NCBI RefSeq assembly: GCF_001661075.1
Contig: NZ_CP014870.1
Location: forward strand, 6,081,703 to 6,145,702
DNA length: 64,000 bases
Direction: 5' to 3'
Source: Pseudomonas silesiensis
GTDB taxonomy: Bacteria; Pseudomonadota; Gammaproteobacteria; Pseudomonadales; Pseudomonadaceae
The notes under the pieces: model-generated
Told to the model about the DNA's origin: nothing
Databases searched by the model: none
What the model saw: the letters and a program-made list of their open reading frames with translations, nothing else
Shown here: positions 15,505 through 25,019 of the stretch, piece after piece
Layout: each line of letters begins with the position of its first letter
Position numbering within the stretch: position 1 is the stretch's first letter
Translations under genes and position numbers: made by a program

Positions 15505-16381
15505 GGCGATAAAACCTGTCGAGTAAGCCCGGGAGTGCCGCGCGCCAGGCGCGGGGCTTGATGCCGAACGTGTGCAGAATTTTCTTGCAGGCCAGCACCG
15601 CGTGTTGCGGCTCCTCCGCGGCATCCGGGCGCGCGGCGTGAGCCTGGGCGGTCGGTGCTTCGATGGCCAGCGGATGCAACGCACGGGCTTCGGTCAGGAT
15701 CGCCTGCCCCAGCGCCAGCGGCGTGGTCGCCTCATGCCCGGCGTAATGGTAGGTGCCCCACAGCGGCGCGGCACAATCGAGTTGCTTGAGCACCGAAATG
15801 ATCACCCGGGCGGCGTCATCCACTGGTGTCGGATTGCCCCGACGGTCATCGGCCATCAGCAGTTCTTCTGGCGTTTCTGCCCGGGCGAGGAAACGTCCGA
15901 GGCTGCCGTCGGGGCTGTCATCGAGCAGCCAGCCGAAACGCAGCAGCACGTGCTGCGGGCAGGTGGCGCGCACACTTTGTTCGATCCGCCACAAGGCCTG
16001 ACCGCGCAGGCCCAGGGGCACCGGTTCGTCTTTTTCGCTGTAGGCCGTGGCCCTGGAGCCATCGAACACGCGATAGCTCGAGGGTTGCATCAGAACGATG
16101 TTGTGATGCTGGCACAGCTCGGCCAGACGCTCGATCGCCCGCTCCTGGGCGGCCAGACGCTGCTCGCTGACCACCTCCGCCTGGAACCAGTCGAAGTAGT
16201 AGGCGAGGTTGATCAGCGCGTCCGGGCGGGTGTCGTCGAGCAGTTGCGTCAGGCTCGCGGCATCCCAGCCGTCTTGCGGTGGGCGGGGGGCGAGGAAGCC
16301 GATGTCTTCCTCCGCACCAAGGCGAATCAGCGCCTGCCCAAGGGCATTTCCGCCGCCCAGTAACATAAGGCGCATTCGCAT
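15497..16381 (-). CDS. sugar-nucleotide-binding protein, RmlD-like
   Basis: A 294-residue Rossmann-fold protein. The N-terminus MRMRLMLLGGGNALGQALIR carries a GGGNALG dinucleotide-binding loop. Later parts (LINLAYYFDWFQAE, VLMQPSSYRVFDG, VLLRFGWLLDD) follow the RmlD/NAD(P)-dependent reductase plan. The usual YxxxK is replaced around the segment SRATAYSEKDE (Tyr, Glu and Lys present), so catalysis is uncertain. Two start codons are close (16381 and 16375). It is the first gene of a pair with the epimerase, and both probably act on nucleotide sugars. Confidence 0.78.
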   Translation of the reverse strand: MRMRLMLLGGGNALGQALIRLGAEEDIGFLAPRPPQDGWDAASLTQLLDDTRPDALINLAYYFDWFQAEVVSEQRLAAQERAIERLAELCQHHNIVLMQPSSYRVFDGSRATAYSEKDEPVPLGLRGQALWRIEQSVRATCPQHVLLRFGWLLDDSPDGSLGRFLARAETPEELLMADDRRGNPTPVDDAARVIISVLKQLDCAAPLWGTYHYAGHEATTPLALGQAILTEARALHPLAIEAPTAQAHAARPDAAEEPQHAVLACKKILHTFGIKPRAWRAALPGLLDRFYRHG

Positions 16382-16703
16382 AGAGTCAGCAGGCCCAGTC
16401 TGATTGGAACAATGGCTTATCGACATTACGCGAGGGCAATGTCGTCGATAGATACCGGAATCGTTGCATTTTGCGGGTTTAGAGCGCAACCGTCATCCGT
16501 AAAGTGTACATCTCCCGCAATTGTGGTGCTGCCACAGGCCTCATCGCGAGCAAGCCCGCTCCCACAGGGATCTGTGTTGAATGCAAAATCTGTAAACAAT
16601 AGAGACCCTGTGGGAGCGGGCTTGCCCGCGATTGGGCCTACAGGCCAATGGAGATCTTGAGCGGTACTTGCATCTTAAGCACCCCACCCCCATAAATTAC
16701 CCC
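16382..16703. other. intergenic region: palindrome, REP doublet
   Basis: This 322-nt gap separates the divergent RmlD-like and lhr genes. It holds an inverted repeat CGACATT/AATGTCG at 16421-16444 (10-nt loop), about 40 nt upstream of the RmlD-like start, which could be an operator. A REP doublet lies at 16542-16633. No coding frame is convincing. Confidence 0.6.
16542..16633. repeat. REP doublet
   Basis: Inverted arms CGCGAGCAAGCCCGCTCCCA and TGTGGGAGCGGGCTTGCCCG with CGA, around a spacer of about 40 nt rich in A and T. It lies about 70 nt upstream of lhr. Confidence 0.9.
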
Positions 16704-19700
16704 ATGAACCTGCCCATCCCCGCAGACAGCGCCCTGACAGGCTTCCACCCTGCCGTCAGCGCCTGGTTCGGCAACACGTTTGCGACGGTCACCGCCGCCC
16801 AGGCCCGGGCGTGGCCGTTGATTCGCCAGCACCGTTCCACATTGATCGCAGCACCCACCGGGTCCGGCAAGACCCTCACCGCGTTTCTCGCGGTCATCGA
16901 TGATCTGGTCCACCGCGGCCTGGAAACTGCCGATGGCCTGCCCGACGAAACCCTGGTGGTCTACGTCTCGCCGCTCAAAGCCCTGTCCAACGACATCCAG
17001 ATCAACCTGCAAACCCCCTTGGCCGGCATTACCGGACAATTGCGCGTGATGGGCCTGCCCGAACTGCAGATCACAACCGCCGTGCGCACCGGCGATACAC
17101 CGCAAAAAGACCGCTCGGCCATGCGCAGGACGGCGCCGCACATTCTGGTGACCACGCCCGAATCCCTGTACGTGCTACTCGGCTCCGACTCCGGTCGGCA
17201 AATGCTCAAGACCACTCGCACGGTCATCGTCGACGAAATCCACGCCATCGCCGCCAGCAAACGCGGCAGCCACCTGGCCCTGAGCCTGGAACGCTTGCAG
17301 GCACTGTGCACGCATCCCTTGATGCGCATCGGCCTGTCTGCGACGCAAAAGCCGATCGACGTGGTCTCGCGTTTTCTGGTCGGTCGCGACCGCCCGTGCG
17401 AAATCATCGATATCGGCCACGCCCGGCCGCGGGATCTGGACATCGAAGTGCCGCCCGTGCCGTTGTCGGCGGTCATGGCCAACGACGTTTGGGAACTGGT
17501 GTACGACCGCCTCGCCGCCCTCGCCCGCGAGCACCGGACCACGCTGATTTTCGTTAATACCCGGCGCCTGGCCGAGCGCCTGAGCCGGCACTTGAGCGAG
17601 CGTCTGGGCAAGGACGCGGTCGCCGCCCACCACGGCAGCCTGGCCAAAGAGTTCCGCCTCGACGCCGAGCAACGGCTCAAGCGCGGCGACCTGCAAGTGC
17701 TGATCGCGACGGCCTCGCTGGAACTGGGGATCGACATCGGCGACGTCGACCTGGTCTGCCAGATCGCCTCGCCACGCTCGATTGCCGGATTCCTGCAACG
17801 GGTCGGCCGCTCCGGGCACCAGGTCGGCGGTACGCCCAAGGGGCGATTGTTTGCCATCACCCGCGACGACCTGATCGAATGCATCGCCCTGCTCGACTGC
17901 GTGCGTCGCGGCGAACTCGATACCTTGCAGATTCCCCGGGCACCGCTGGACGTACTCGCGCAACAGATCATCGCTGAAGTCAGCTGTCAGGAATGGCAGG
18001 AGCAGGCATTGCTGGCGATGTTCCGCCGGGCTTCGCCTTATGCCGAACTCGACGACCAGCATTATCAGGCGCTGCTGCACATGCTCGCCGACGGCTACAA
18101 CGGGCGTCAGGGCATTCGCAGCGCTTACCTGCACCGCGACGCCGTGACCCGCACGCTGCGCGGTCGCCGGGGCAGCAAACTGACCGCCGTGACCAGCGGC
18201 GGGACCATCCCGGACAACGCCGACTACAGCGTGCTGCTGGAGCCTCAAGGGCTGAACATCGGCAGCGTCAACGAAGATTTCGCGGTGGAAAGCATCGCCG
18301 GCGATGTCTTCCAGCTAGGCAACACCTCTTACCGGATCCTGCGGGTCGAAACCGGCAAGGTCCGGGTCGAAGACGCTCAGGGTCAACCGCCGACCATCCC
18401 GTTCTGGCTCGGCGAAGCGCCCGGTCGCAGTGATGAGCTGTCGTTCGCCGTGGCTCGCTTGCAAGGGCAACTCGATGATCTTTTGGGCGCCACACCCGGT
18501 GACTTGCAGCCCGCGCTCGACTGGCTGACCGACACCCTCGGCCTCAATCTCGCCAGTGCCGAGCAATTGGTGGAGTACCTGGCCCGCGCGCGCCTGACCC
18601 TCGGCGCGTTGCCATCGCAAGACACACTGCTGATGGAGCGGTTTTTCGACGAGTCCGGCGGCACCCAGCTGATCATCCACACCCCGTTTGGCAGCCGCAT
18701 CAACCGCGCCTGGGGCCTGGCCCTGCGCAAGCGCTTCTGCCGCACCTTCAACTTCGAACTGCAGGCGGCCGCCAGCGAAGATGCCATCGTACTGTCGCTG
18801 TCCAGCAGCCACAGCTTTGAGCTCGATGACGTCTGGCGTTATCTGCACAGCACCAGCGCCGAACACATCCTGACTCAAGCGGTGCTCGAAGCGCCGCTGT
18901 TCGGCGTACGTTGGCGCTGGAATGCCGGGGTGGCGCTGGCGCTGCCGCGTTACACCGGTGGACGCAAAGTCGCGCCGCAGATCCAGCGGATGAAAAGCGA
19001 AGACCTGATCGCCAGCGTGTTCCCCGACCAGATTGCCTGCGTGGAAAATCTCGCCGGCGAACGGGAGATTCCCGAACATCCCCTGGTGGAACAGACCCTC
19101 GACGATTGCCTCCACGACGCCATGGATTGTGAAGGCTGGCTGGCCTTGTTGCGCCGCATGGAGCATGGCGACGTGCGCCTGATCAGTCGCGACCTGCCTG
19201 CCCCCTCGCCGCTGGCGGCAGAAATCCTCAGCGCCCGGCCCTACACCTTTCTCGACGATGCGCCGCTGGAAGAACGGCGCACGCAAGCCGTGCTCAATCG
19301 TCGCTGGACCGATCCACAATCCACCGACGACCTCGGGGCGCTGGATGCCGAAGCGATTCAAGCCGTGCGCGACGAAGCCTGGCCCGCCCCCACGGGCTTC
19401 GATGAAATGCATGAGGCGCTGATGAGCCTGGCGTGCCTCAGCGACGCCGAGGCGCAAGCCACCCCTCATTGGCACGAATGGCTGAACGCTTTGGCCGACA
19501 GCGGCCGCGCCAGCCGTTTGCAGATCAACCCGGCGCAATCGCTATGGCTGGCGCTGGAGCGCCTGACCTGCCTGCAGGCGATTTTCCCGTACGCCCCATT
19601 GCTGCCGCCGCTGTTGGCGCTGCCGGGTTTCGATGAAGCCTGGGAGGCGGACGCTGCGGTACTTGAAGTGGTTCGCGCGCGGCTCAGCGCCTTTGGTCCG

Positions 19701-21020
19701 TTGCCACTGCAAGCGATTGCCGAACCTTTGGGCTTACCCGCGACTCAGGTCACCCAGGCGCTGGCTCGACTGGAGCGCGAAGGTTATGTGCTGCGCGGCC
19801 AGTTCACCCCGGGTGCCGCGCAGGAAGAATGGTGCGAGCGGCATCTGCTGGCGCGCATTCATCGCTACACGGTCAAGCGTCTGCGGCGGGAAATCGAGCC
19901 GGTGGCGCTGCAGGATTTCATGCGTTTCCTGTTTGACTGGCAGCATCTGTCCGCGACGACCCAAGGCCAGGGCAGCGCGGTGTTGCCGGCGATTGTCGGT
20001 CAGTTCGAAGGCTACCCGGCCGCCGCTTCAGCCTGGGACAGCGACATTCTGCCGGCACGGATCAAAGGCTATTCGGCGAGCTGGCTGGATGACCTGTGCC
20101 GCAGCGGCAAACTGGTCTGGACCCGCCTGACCGCGCGCAGCAAGAGCGCCAGCACCGCGCTGCGCAGCACGCCGATTCTGCTGTTGCCGCGCAGTCAGGT
20201 CGGGTTGTGGAGCAGTTTGACCGAGCAAACCTCGGTCGACGAACTGTCGCCAAAAACCCAAAAGGTTCACCAAGCCCTCAGCCAGCATGGCGCACTGTTT
20301 TTCGATGAGCTGATGCACGAGGCGCACCTGCTGCGCTCGGAGCTGGAAATCGCCTTGCAGGAACTGGTAGGCGCCGGCCTGGTGAACGCCGACAGTTTCG
20401 CCGGCCTGCGTGCGTTGATCACCCCCGCCAGTAAACGCCAGGCCCGCAGCAGCCGACGCGGGCGCGGGGCGTTCGTTGGCGGGATGGACGATGCCGGGCG
20501 CTGGGCCTTGCTGCGCCGCGGTGCTGCCGCGCCGGTGGTGGAGAACAAACGTCCGGCGCCGACGCCGGGCGAGACCCTTGAACATATCGCCATGACCTTG
20601 CTGCGCCGCTACGGCGTGGTGTTCTGGCGTCTGCTGGAGCGCGAGGCGGACTGGCTGCCGAGCTGGCGGGAATTGCTGCGCACCTTCCACCGACTGGAGG
20701 CAAGGGGTGAGATTCGTGGCGGGCGGTTTGTCAGTGGTCTGGCGGGCGAGCAGTTCGCATTGCCTGAAGCGATTCCGTTGCTGCGCGAAGTTCGGCGCCG
20801 GCCCCATGACGGGAGTTTGATCGCAGTGTGCGGGGTCGATCCGCTGAACCTTGCGGGCACGCTGTTACCCGGTGCGAAAGTGCCGGCGTTGGCGAGTAAT
20901 CGGTTGGTGTATCGCGATGGGTTGCCGGTGGCTGCGGAGATTGCCGGCAAGCAGGTTTTCTGGTCGGAGCTGGATCAACAAGCCAGTGCTGAGGTGCGTA
21001 GCAAGCTGATCCGGCATTGA
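16704..21020 (+). CDS. lhr: Lhr-family ATP-dependent helicase
   Basis: A 1438-residue superfamily 2 helicase. Motif I is APTGSGKT at about 50-57, motif II is DEIH at 177-180, motif III is SAT at about 212-214, and motif VI is QRVGRSGHQ near 385. Winged-helix and beta-barrel parts of the Lhr core follow. The long C-terminal region makes it the full-length type with core plus CTD, close in size to E. coli Lhr (about 1,540). Lhr proteins translocate 3'-5' on single-stranded DNA and are linked to DNA repair. The start MNLPIPADSALTGFHPAV is chosen because upstream in-frame codons run through repeat-derived sequence; no strong ribosome-binding site precedes it. It appears monocistronic. Confidence 0.93.
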   Translation: MNLPIPADSALTGFHPAVSAWFGNTFATVTAAQARAWPLIRQHRSTLIAAPTGSGKTLTAFLAVIDDLVHRGLETADGLPDETLVVYVSPLKALSNDIQINLQTPLAGITGQLRVMGLPELQITTAVRTGDTPQKDRSAMRRTAPHILVTTPESLYVLLGSDSGRQMLKTTRTVIVDEIHAIAASKRGSHLALSLERLQALCTHPLMRIGLSATQKPIDVVSRFLVGRDRPCEIIDIGHARPRDLDIEVPPVPLSAVMANDVWELVYDRLAALAREHRTTLIFVNTRRLAERLSRHLSERLGKDAVAAHHGSLAKEFRLDAEQRLKRGDLQVLIATASLELGIDIGDVDLVCQIASPRSIAGFLQRVGRSGHQVGGTPKGRLFAITRDDLIECIALLDCVRRGELDTLQIPRAPLDVLAQQIIAEVSCQEWQEQALLAMFRRASPYAELDDQHYQALLHMLADGYNGRQGIRSAYLHRDAVTRTLRGRRGSKLTAVTSGGTIPDNADYSVLLEPQGLNIGSVNEDFAVESIAGDVFQLGNTSYRILRVETGKVRVEDAQGQPPTIPFWLGEAPGRSDELSFAVARLQGQLDDLLGATPGDLQPALDWLTDTLGLNLASAEQLVEYLARARLTLGALPSQDTLLMERFFDESGGTQLIIHTPFGSRINRAWGLALRKRFCRTFNFELQAAASEDAIVLSLSSSHSFELDDVWRYLHSTSAEHILTQAVLEAPLFGVRWRWNAGVALALPRYTGGRKVAPQIQRMKSEDLIASVFPDQIACVENLAGEREIPEHPLVEQTLDDCLHDAMDCEGWLALLRRMEHGDVRLISRDLPAPSPLAAEILSARPYTFLDDAPLEERRTQAVLNRRWTDPQSTDDLGALDAEAIQAVRDEAWPAPTGFDEMHEALMSLACLSDAEAQATPHWHEWLNALADSGRASRLQINPAQSLWLALERLTCLQAIFPYAPLLPPLLALPGFDEAWEADAAVLEVVRARLSAFGPLPLQAIAEPLGLPATQVTQALARLEREGYVLRGQFTPGAAQEEWCERHLLARIHRYTVKRLRREIEPVALQDFMRFLFDWQHLSATTQGQGSAVLPAIVGQFEGYPAAASAWDSDILPARIKGYSASWLDDLCRSGKLVWTRLTARSKSASTALRSTPILLLPRSQVGLWSSLTEQTSVDELSPKTQKVHQALSQHGALFFDELMHEAHLLRSELEIALQELVGAGLVNADSFAGLRALITPASKRQARSSRRGRGAFVGGMDDAGRWALLRRGAAAPVVENKRPAPTPGETLEHIAMTLLRRYGVVFWRLLEREADWLPSWRELLRTFHRLEARGEIRGGRFVSGLAGEQFALPEAIPLLREVRRRPHDGSLIAVCGVDPLNLAGTLLPGAKVPALASNRLVYRDGLPVAAEIAGKQVFWSELDQQASAEVRSKLIRH

Positions 21021-21040
21021 TGTTGTCTGGCCCGGCCTCT

Positions 21041-21150
21041 TCGCGTGTAGGAGCGAGCTTGCTCGCGATGGACGTCAACGATAACGCGTGTTTGCTGCGT
21101 AAACGCGTTGTCCTGACGTTTTTCGCGAGCAAGCTCGCTCCTACACGCGA
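21041..21150. repeat. REPIN, spacer type GATGGACGTCAACGATAACG
   Basis: Long inverted arms (TCGCGTGTAGGAGCGAGCTT with GCTCGCGA, and the reverse complement at the right end). The spacer starts GATGGACGTCAACGATAACG, as in the element at 14.45 kb, and then diverges. It lies between lhr and the end of the mscS-type gene. Confidence 0.93.
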
Positions 21151-21174
21151 TGAGACCCTCAGCTCCACCACAAA

Positions 21175-23292
21175 TCATTGAGTCCGCGGCTGATCCGGCA
21201 ACAACACCGACGAATGCTCCACCATCGCCCCCTCATCCTCCGGCTCATGCACCTGCCGCCCAGGCATCAACACCTGCTGTGGATAAGTCTGCGCAAAATG
21301 CACCCAAGGGCTGTTATCCACCAGCTTCTTCAAGCGCTGGTTGAACGCCCGGCTCACTGCATATTGCCCACCCGACACGGTGCGGAACTGCGCCGTCAGC
21401 ACCACGCCGTTGAGGTCCATCTTGTCGACTCCAAACACATCCAGCGGTCCTTGCAGGTTGTACTTGAGGAACGCATCTTCACGGATCGAATCACCCGCCT
21501 CGCGGATCAGTTCGATGGCCTTGTCGACGTCAGTGTCGTAGGTGAACTGCACCGAGAAAAACGCATAGGCAAATTGCCGCGATTGGTTGGTCACCGCCTT
21601 GATCTGACCGAACGGCACCGAATGCACGAACCCCTTGCCGTCACGCAGGCGCAAGGTGCGGATGGTCAACCCTTCGACCGTACCGGCGTGGCCGGAATCG
21701 AGCACCACCCAGTCGCCGATCGACAAGGTGTCTTCAATGATGATGAACAGCCCGGTGATGACATCCTGCACCAGTTGCTGCGAGCCGAAACCGATGGCCA
21801 GGCCGACCACCCCGGCACCGGCCAGCAGTGGCGCGACGTTGATGCCCAGGTTGGCCATGGTGGTGATCGCACAGATCACCACCAGGATGATTTTGATCGC
21901 GTTGCGCAGCAGCGGCAGGATGGTTTTGACGCGGGTACTGGGCTGCGCCGCGCGTTTGTTGACCGGCGGTTTCAACGCTTCCTGGATCGCCGTATCGAGC
22001 ACCACCCAGAGCAGCCAGGTGACCAGAAAGATCAGACCGATACTGCTCAATGAATCGCTGATCGCCCGGCCCACAGAATTGCGTTCGGCAAATTCGAACA
22101 GCGACACCCCCCAGATCCGACCGAGGATTTCAATGAAAGCCAGGGCCATGACGATCCGCGACAAAGCATGCAGCAGGCTGAGAAAACGTTCCTTGTAGGC
22201 GCTGCTGCGCTTGAGCGCTTCGGCCTGGCTCGACTTGAACATGTGCTGGAAAATCGTGCTGAGAAATACCGAAGCAATCAGCAAAATGGTGGTGAACAGC
22301 GCACAGCGCAGTGCCTTTTGGTTGTCCTCGCCGACGCCGATCAGGTTGATCGCCGAGACCATGACCATCAGCAGGATCGGCCAGTACCAGAGCGCGGAAA
22401 AAATACGCAGCGATTCCTGTAGCGAAGGCTGTTTGATACGTTGAGCCAGCGGTCGGTTGCGGATCAGATGCGCCACCGGACGTCGCAGGTGGATCACCAG
22501 CAAACCGAAGATGATCGAGGCGAACAGGCCGGTAAACACCGCAATGCTGCTGGTGATGTTGCCGCCCAGTTGCCGGGCGATTTGCGGGCTGGTCAAGGCG
22601 TCGCTGAGCGCGGCGAGGAAGCCGATCAGGAACAGTGGGCGGGGGCAGTAATCACGAATGAGCTGCACCGCCGTGCGCTTGTGCCCGGTGTTGAACATGA
22701 CAATCACGCAAAGCAGCATCGAGGTGGAGAAAATGCCGCTGCTGGTGGCATAGGCGAAACACAACGCCAGGGCGCGACCCACCGAGGCTGGCAGGAAGTG
22801 GCTGACATAGAGCGTCAAGGGCAGGCAGATTACGGCAGGCAAGGTGTAAGGCAGCAGATAAGTGAGCAAATCCTGGCTGCGCTGGCGGGTCCGCAGCCAG
22901 CGCCCCTGGTTCAGGCGTTTGGCGAGAATGCCACCGAGTACGGTGAGCAAGGCGAAGACGCCGAGCCAGACACCGGACAACATCAGAAAATCACCCGCCA
23001 CGCTCCAGCCTGAACGACTTGAGGGCCGATTGACCAGTTTGTCCACTTCATCCACCGCCCGATCGGCCCGCAGGCGCCAGGCGTCGACCAGGTTTTCGTT
23101 GAGGTCGAGCGTGTCCTGAACGTCGTCGATGCTGGAGCTGATCGCCCCGAGCAGACCGCCCTGCACCAGTGGCTCGGGCTTTGCGGCTTCCTCAGTGGCG
23201 TCAGGAACACCCGGCAGTGGGGCGGCTTCCAGCTCGTTGCTGCCTAAGAACAGCAACGCCCCCAGTAGTATCGCGGCCTTGAATTTGAGCAA
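21175..23292 (-). CDS. mechanosensitive ion channel (MscS superfamily, large type)
   Basis: A 705-residue inner-membrane protein. A signal peptide (MLKFKAAILLGALLFLGSNE, cleaved near EAA) and a short periplasmic part precede about ten transmembrane segments between 100 and 500. The MscS pore helix and beta domain are seen at 485-545: PLLAGAGVVGLAIGFGSQQL and then GDWVVLDSGHAGTVEGL. It resembles the larger YbiO/YnaI-like channels, which release solutes during hypo-osmotic shock. The start is a TTG with AAGGAG about 9 nt upstream; no ATG or GTG nearby gives a complete signal peptide. It appears monocistronic. Confidence 0.9.
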   Translation of the reverse strand: MLKFKAAILLGALLFLGSNELEAAPLPGVPDATEEAAKPEPLVQGGLLGAISSSIDDVQDTLDLNENLVDAWRLRADRAVDEVDKLVNRPSSRSGWSVAGDFLMLSGVWLGVFALLTVLGGILAKRLNQGRWLRTRQRSQDLLTYLLPYTLPAVICLPLTLYVSHFLPASVGRALALCFAYATSSGIFSTSMLLCVIVMFNTGHKRTAVQLIRDYCPRPLFLIGFLAALSDALTSPQIARQLGGNITSSIAVFTGLFASIIFGLLVIHLRRPVAHLIRNRPLAQRIKQPSLQESLRIFSALWYWPILLMVMVSAINLIGVGEDNQKALRCALFTTILLIASVFLSTIFQHMFKSSQAEALKRSSAYKERFLSLLHALSRIVMALAFIEILGRIWGVSLFEFAERNSVGRAISDSLSSIGLIFLVTWLLWVVLDTAIQEALKPPVNKRAAQPSTRVKTILPLLRNAIKIILVVICAITTMANLGINVAPLLAGAGVVGLAIGFGSQQLVQDVITGLFIIIEDTLSIGDWVVLDSGHAGTVEGLTIRTLRLRDGKGFVHSVPFGQIKAVTNQSRQFAYAFFSVQFTYDTDVDKAIELIREAGDSIREDAFLKYNLQGPLDVFGVDKMDLNGVVLTAQFRTVSGGQYAVSRAFNQRLKKLVDNSPWVHFAQTYPQQVLMPGRQVHEPEDEGAMVEHSSVLLPDQPRTQ

Positions 23293-23593
23293 AACGCGGA
23301 GCTCCTTGAAAAGGGTCTGTTAGGAACTGATTGATAAAAGATGGTCAAGTTCACACACCGCCTTGTAGGAGCCGGCTTGCTGGCGAAGGGGCCCTTGAGT
23401 GGTGTGGTGTTGTTGAGACCGCCTTCGCTGCGGTGCGGCGATCCGACAAGCCAGCTCCTACAAGGGACCGGATGATCCCGCCGGAGCTATCTTTGCGCTC
23501 AGATCAAATATCAAATGCCCATCCCTCTATTTTTCCGCACAACCGAAACCCCGACACTGCGCTCCATCAATCAAATCCACCGGAGTTGCAGCC
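23293..23593. other. intergenic region with one REP doublet
   Basis: This 301-nt gap lies between the divergent MscS-type and MFS genes. Apart from the repeat at 23362-23464, I see only a CGGAG ribosome-binding site just before the MFS start. No promoter match stood out and no small gene is convincing. Confidence 0.6.
23362..23464. repeat. REP doublet with GGTGCGGCGATCCGAC variant
   Basis: Left arm TTGTAGGAGCCGGCTTGCTG followed by GCGAAG; right arm GCGGTGCGGCGATCCGACAA leading into GCCAGCTCCTACAAG. The right arm again carries the GGTGCGGCGATCCGAC block. Confidence 0.85.
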
Positions 23594-24805
23594 ATGCCCA
23601 TTGCCTTGCTCGCGCTGACCCTCAGCGCCTTCGCCATCGGGACGACCGAGTTCGTCATCGTAGGCTTGTTACCCACTATAGGCGCCGACCTCGGTGTCAG
23701 CCTGCCCTCTGCCGGGCTGCTGGTCAGTCTTTACGCCTTGGGCGTTGCCGTGGGAGCCCCGGTATTGACCGCCCTCACCGGTAAAGTCCCGCGCAAATTG
23801 CTGTTGTTGTCGCTGATGGTGCTGTTCACCCTCGGCAACCTGCTGGCGTGGCAAGCACCCAGCTACGAATCGCTGATCATTGCACGGATCGTCACCGGCC
23901 TGGCCCATGGGGTGTTTTTCTCGATCGGTTCGACCATCGCCACCAGCCTGGTGCCGAAGGAAAAAGCTGCCAGCGCGATCGCCATCATGTTCACCGGCCT
24001 GACCGTGGCGCTGGTCACTGGCGTGCCGTTGGGAACCTTCATCGGCCAGCATTTCGGCTGGCGTGAAACCTTCCTCGCCGTGTCCGCGCTGGGTGTGATC
24101 GCCTTTATCGGCAGCCTGCTCTATGTGCCGAAGAACATCACCCACAGCAAACCGGCCTCGCTGCTGGAACAACTGCAGGTGCTCAAGCAGCCCCGCTTGC
24201 TGCTGGTGTATGCCATGACCGCGGTCGGCTACGGCGGCTCATTCATTGCGTTTACTTTCCTGGCACCGATTCTCCAGGACATTTCAGGCTTCAGCGCCGG
24301 CACGGTCAGCCTGGTGTTGCTGGTTTACGGGATCTCGGTGGCGGTCGGTAATATCTGGGGCGGCAAGCTGGCGGACAAACGTGGCCCGATCAGCGCCCTG
24401 AAAATCATTTTCGCCCTGCTCGCCGCGGTGCTGTTCGTGTTGACCTTTACCGCTACCAACCCATGGCTGGCCCTGGCGACCGTGCTGGTCTGGGGAGCAG
24501 TCGCCTTCGGCAATGTACCGGGCCTGCAGGTTTATGTGGTGCGTCAGGCCGAACATCACACCCCGAATGCGGTGGATGTGGCCTCCGGCCTGAACATCGC
24601 AGCCTTCAACCTCGGCATTGCCGGTGGCGCCTGGGGCGGTGGATTGATCGTCGCCCACATGGGGTTGATCCATACCGCGTGGATTGGCGGGCTGGTGGTG
24701 TTGGTGGCGCTGGCGCTGACTGCGTGGAGTGGTCGTCTTGATAGGTTGGGCCCGGTGCATGCCGAACCGGCTGAAGGCTCGGCCCGAGTCATCGCTGGCC
24801 ACTGA
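23594..24805 (+). CDS. MFS transporter, DHA1 family
   Basis: A 403-residue inner-membrane transporter with twelve predicted helices. It begins LTLSAFAIGTTEFVIVGLLP, a hallmark of the AraJ/YdhP/NepI group of drug:H+ antiporter-1 proteins. The loop 2-3 motif is GKVPRKLLLL and TM5 has LVTGVPLGTFIG (motif C-like). It probably exports a small molecule such as a sugar, nucleoside or drug using the proton gradient; the substrate is unknown. The ATG at 23594 has CGGAG upstream. It is monocistronic, followed by a REP doublet. Confidence 0.9.
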   Translation: MPIALLALTLSAFAIGTTEFVIVGLLPTIGADLGVSLPSAGLLVSLYALGVAVGAPVLTALTGKVPRKLLLLSLMVLFTLGNLLAWQAPSYESLIIARIVTGLAHGVFFSIGSTIATSLVPKEKAASAIAIMFTGLTVALVTGVPLGTFIGQHFGWRETFLAVSALGVIAFIGSLLYVPKNITHSKPASLLEQLQVLKQPRLLLVYAMTAVGYGGSFIAFTFLAPILQDISGFSAGTVSLVLLVYGISVAVGNIWGGKLADKRGPISALKIIFALLAAVLFVLTFTATNPWLALATVLVWGAVAFGNVPGLQVYVVRQAEHHTPNAVDVASGLNIAAFNLGIAGGAWGGGLIVAHMGLIHTAWIGGLVVLVALALTAWSGRLDRLGPVHAEPAEGSARVIAGH

Positions 24806-24811
24806 CAGACC

Positions 24812-24902
24812 CTGTGGGAGCGAGCTTGCTCGCGATGATGGTGGCACATTCAACAGGGATGTGACTGATGGACCGCTATCGCGAGCAAGCTCGCTCCCAC
24901 AA
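24812..24902. repeat. REP doublet
   Basis: Inverted arms TGTGGGAGCGAGCTTGCTCG with CGA, and CGCGAGCAAGCTCGCTCCCA with CA, around a spacer of about 45 nt. It lies 3' of the MFS gene. Confidence 0.92.
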
Positions 24903-25019
24903 TAGAGCTTTGGTGTTCTTCAGCGTCTGTACCGTCTGTACTTCCGTCGAAACTTTATCGCTCGTCCCGCAGTCATCAGAAGACGTGGGCAGTCCGAAGA
25001 CCATTAGACGGGAGGCGAT

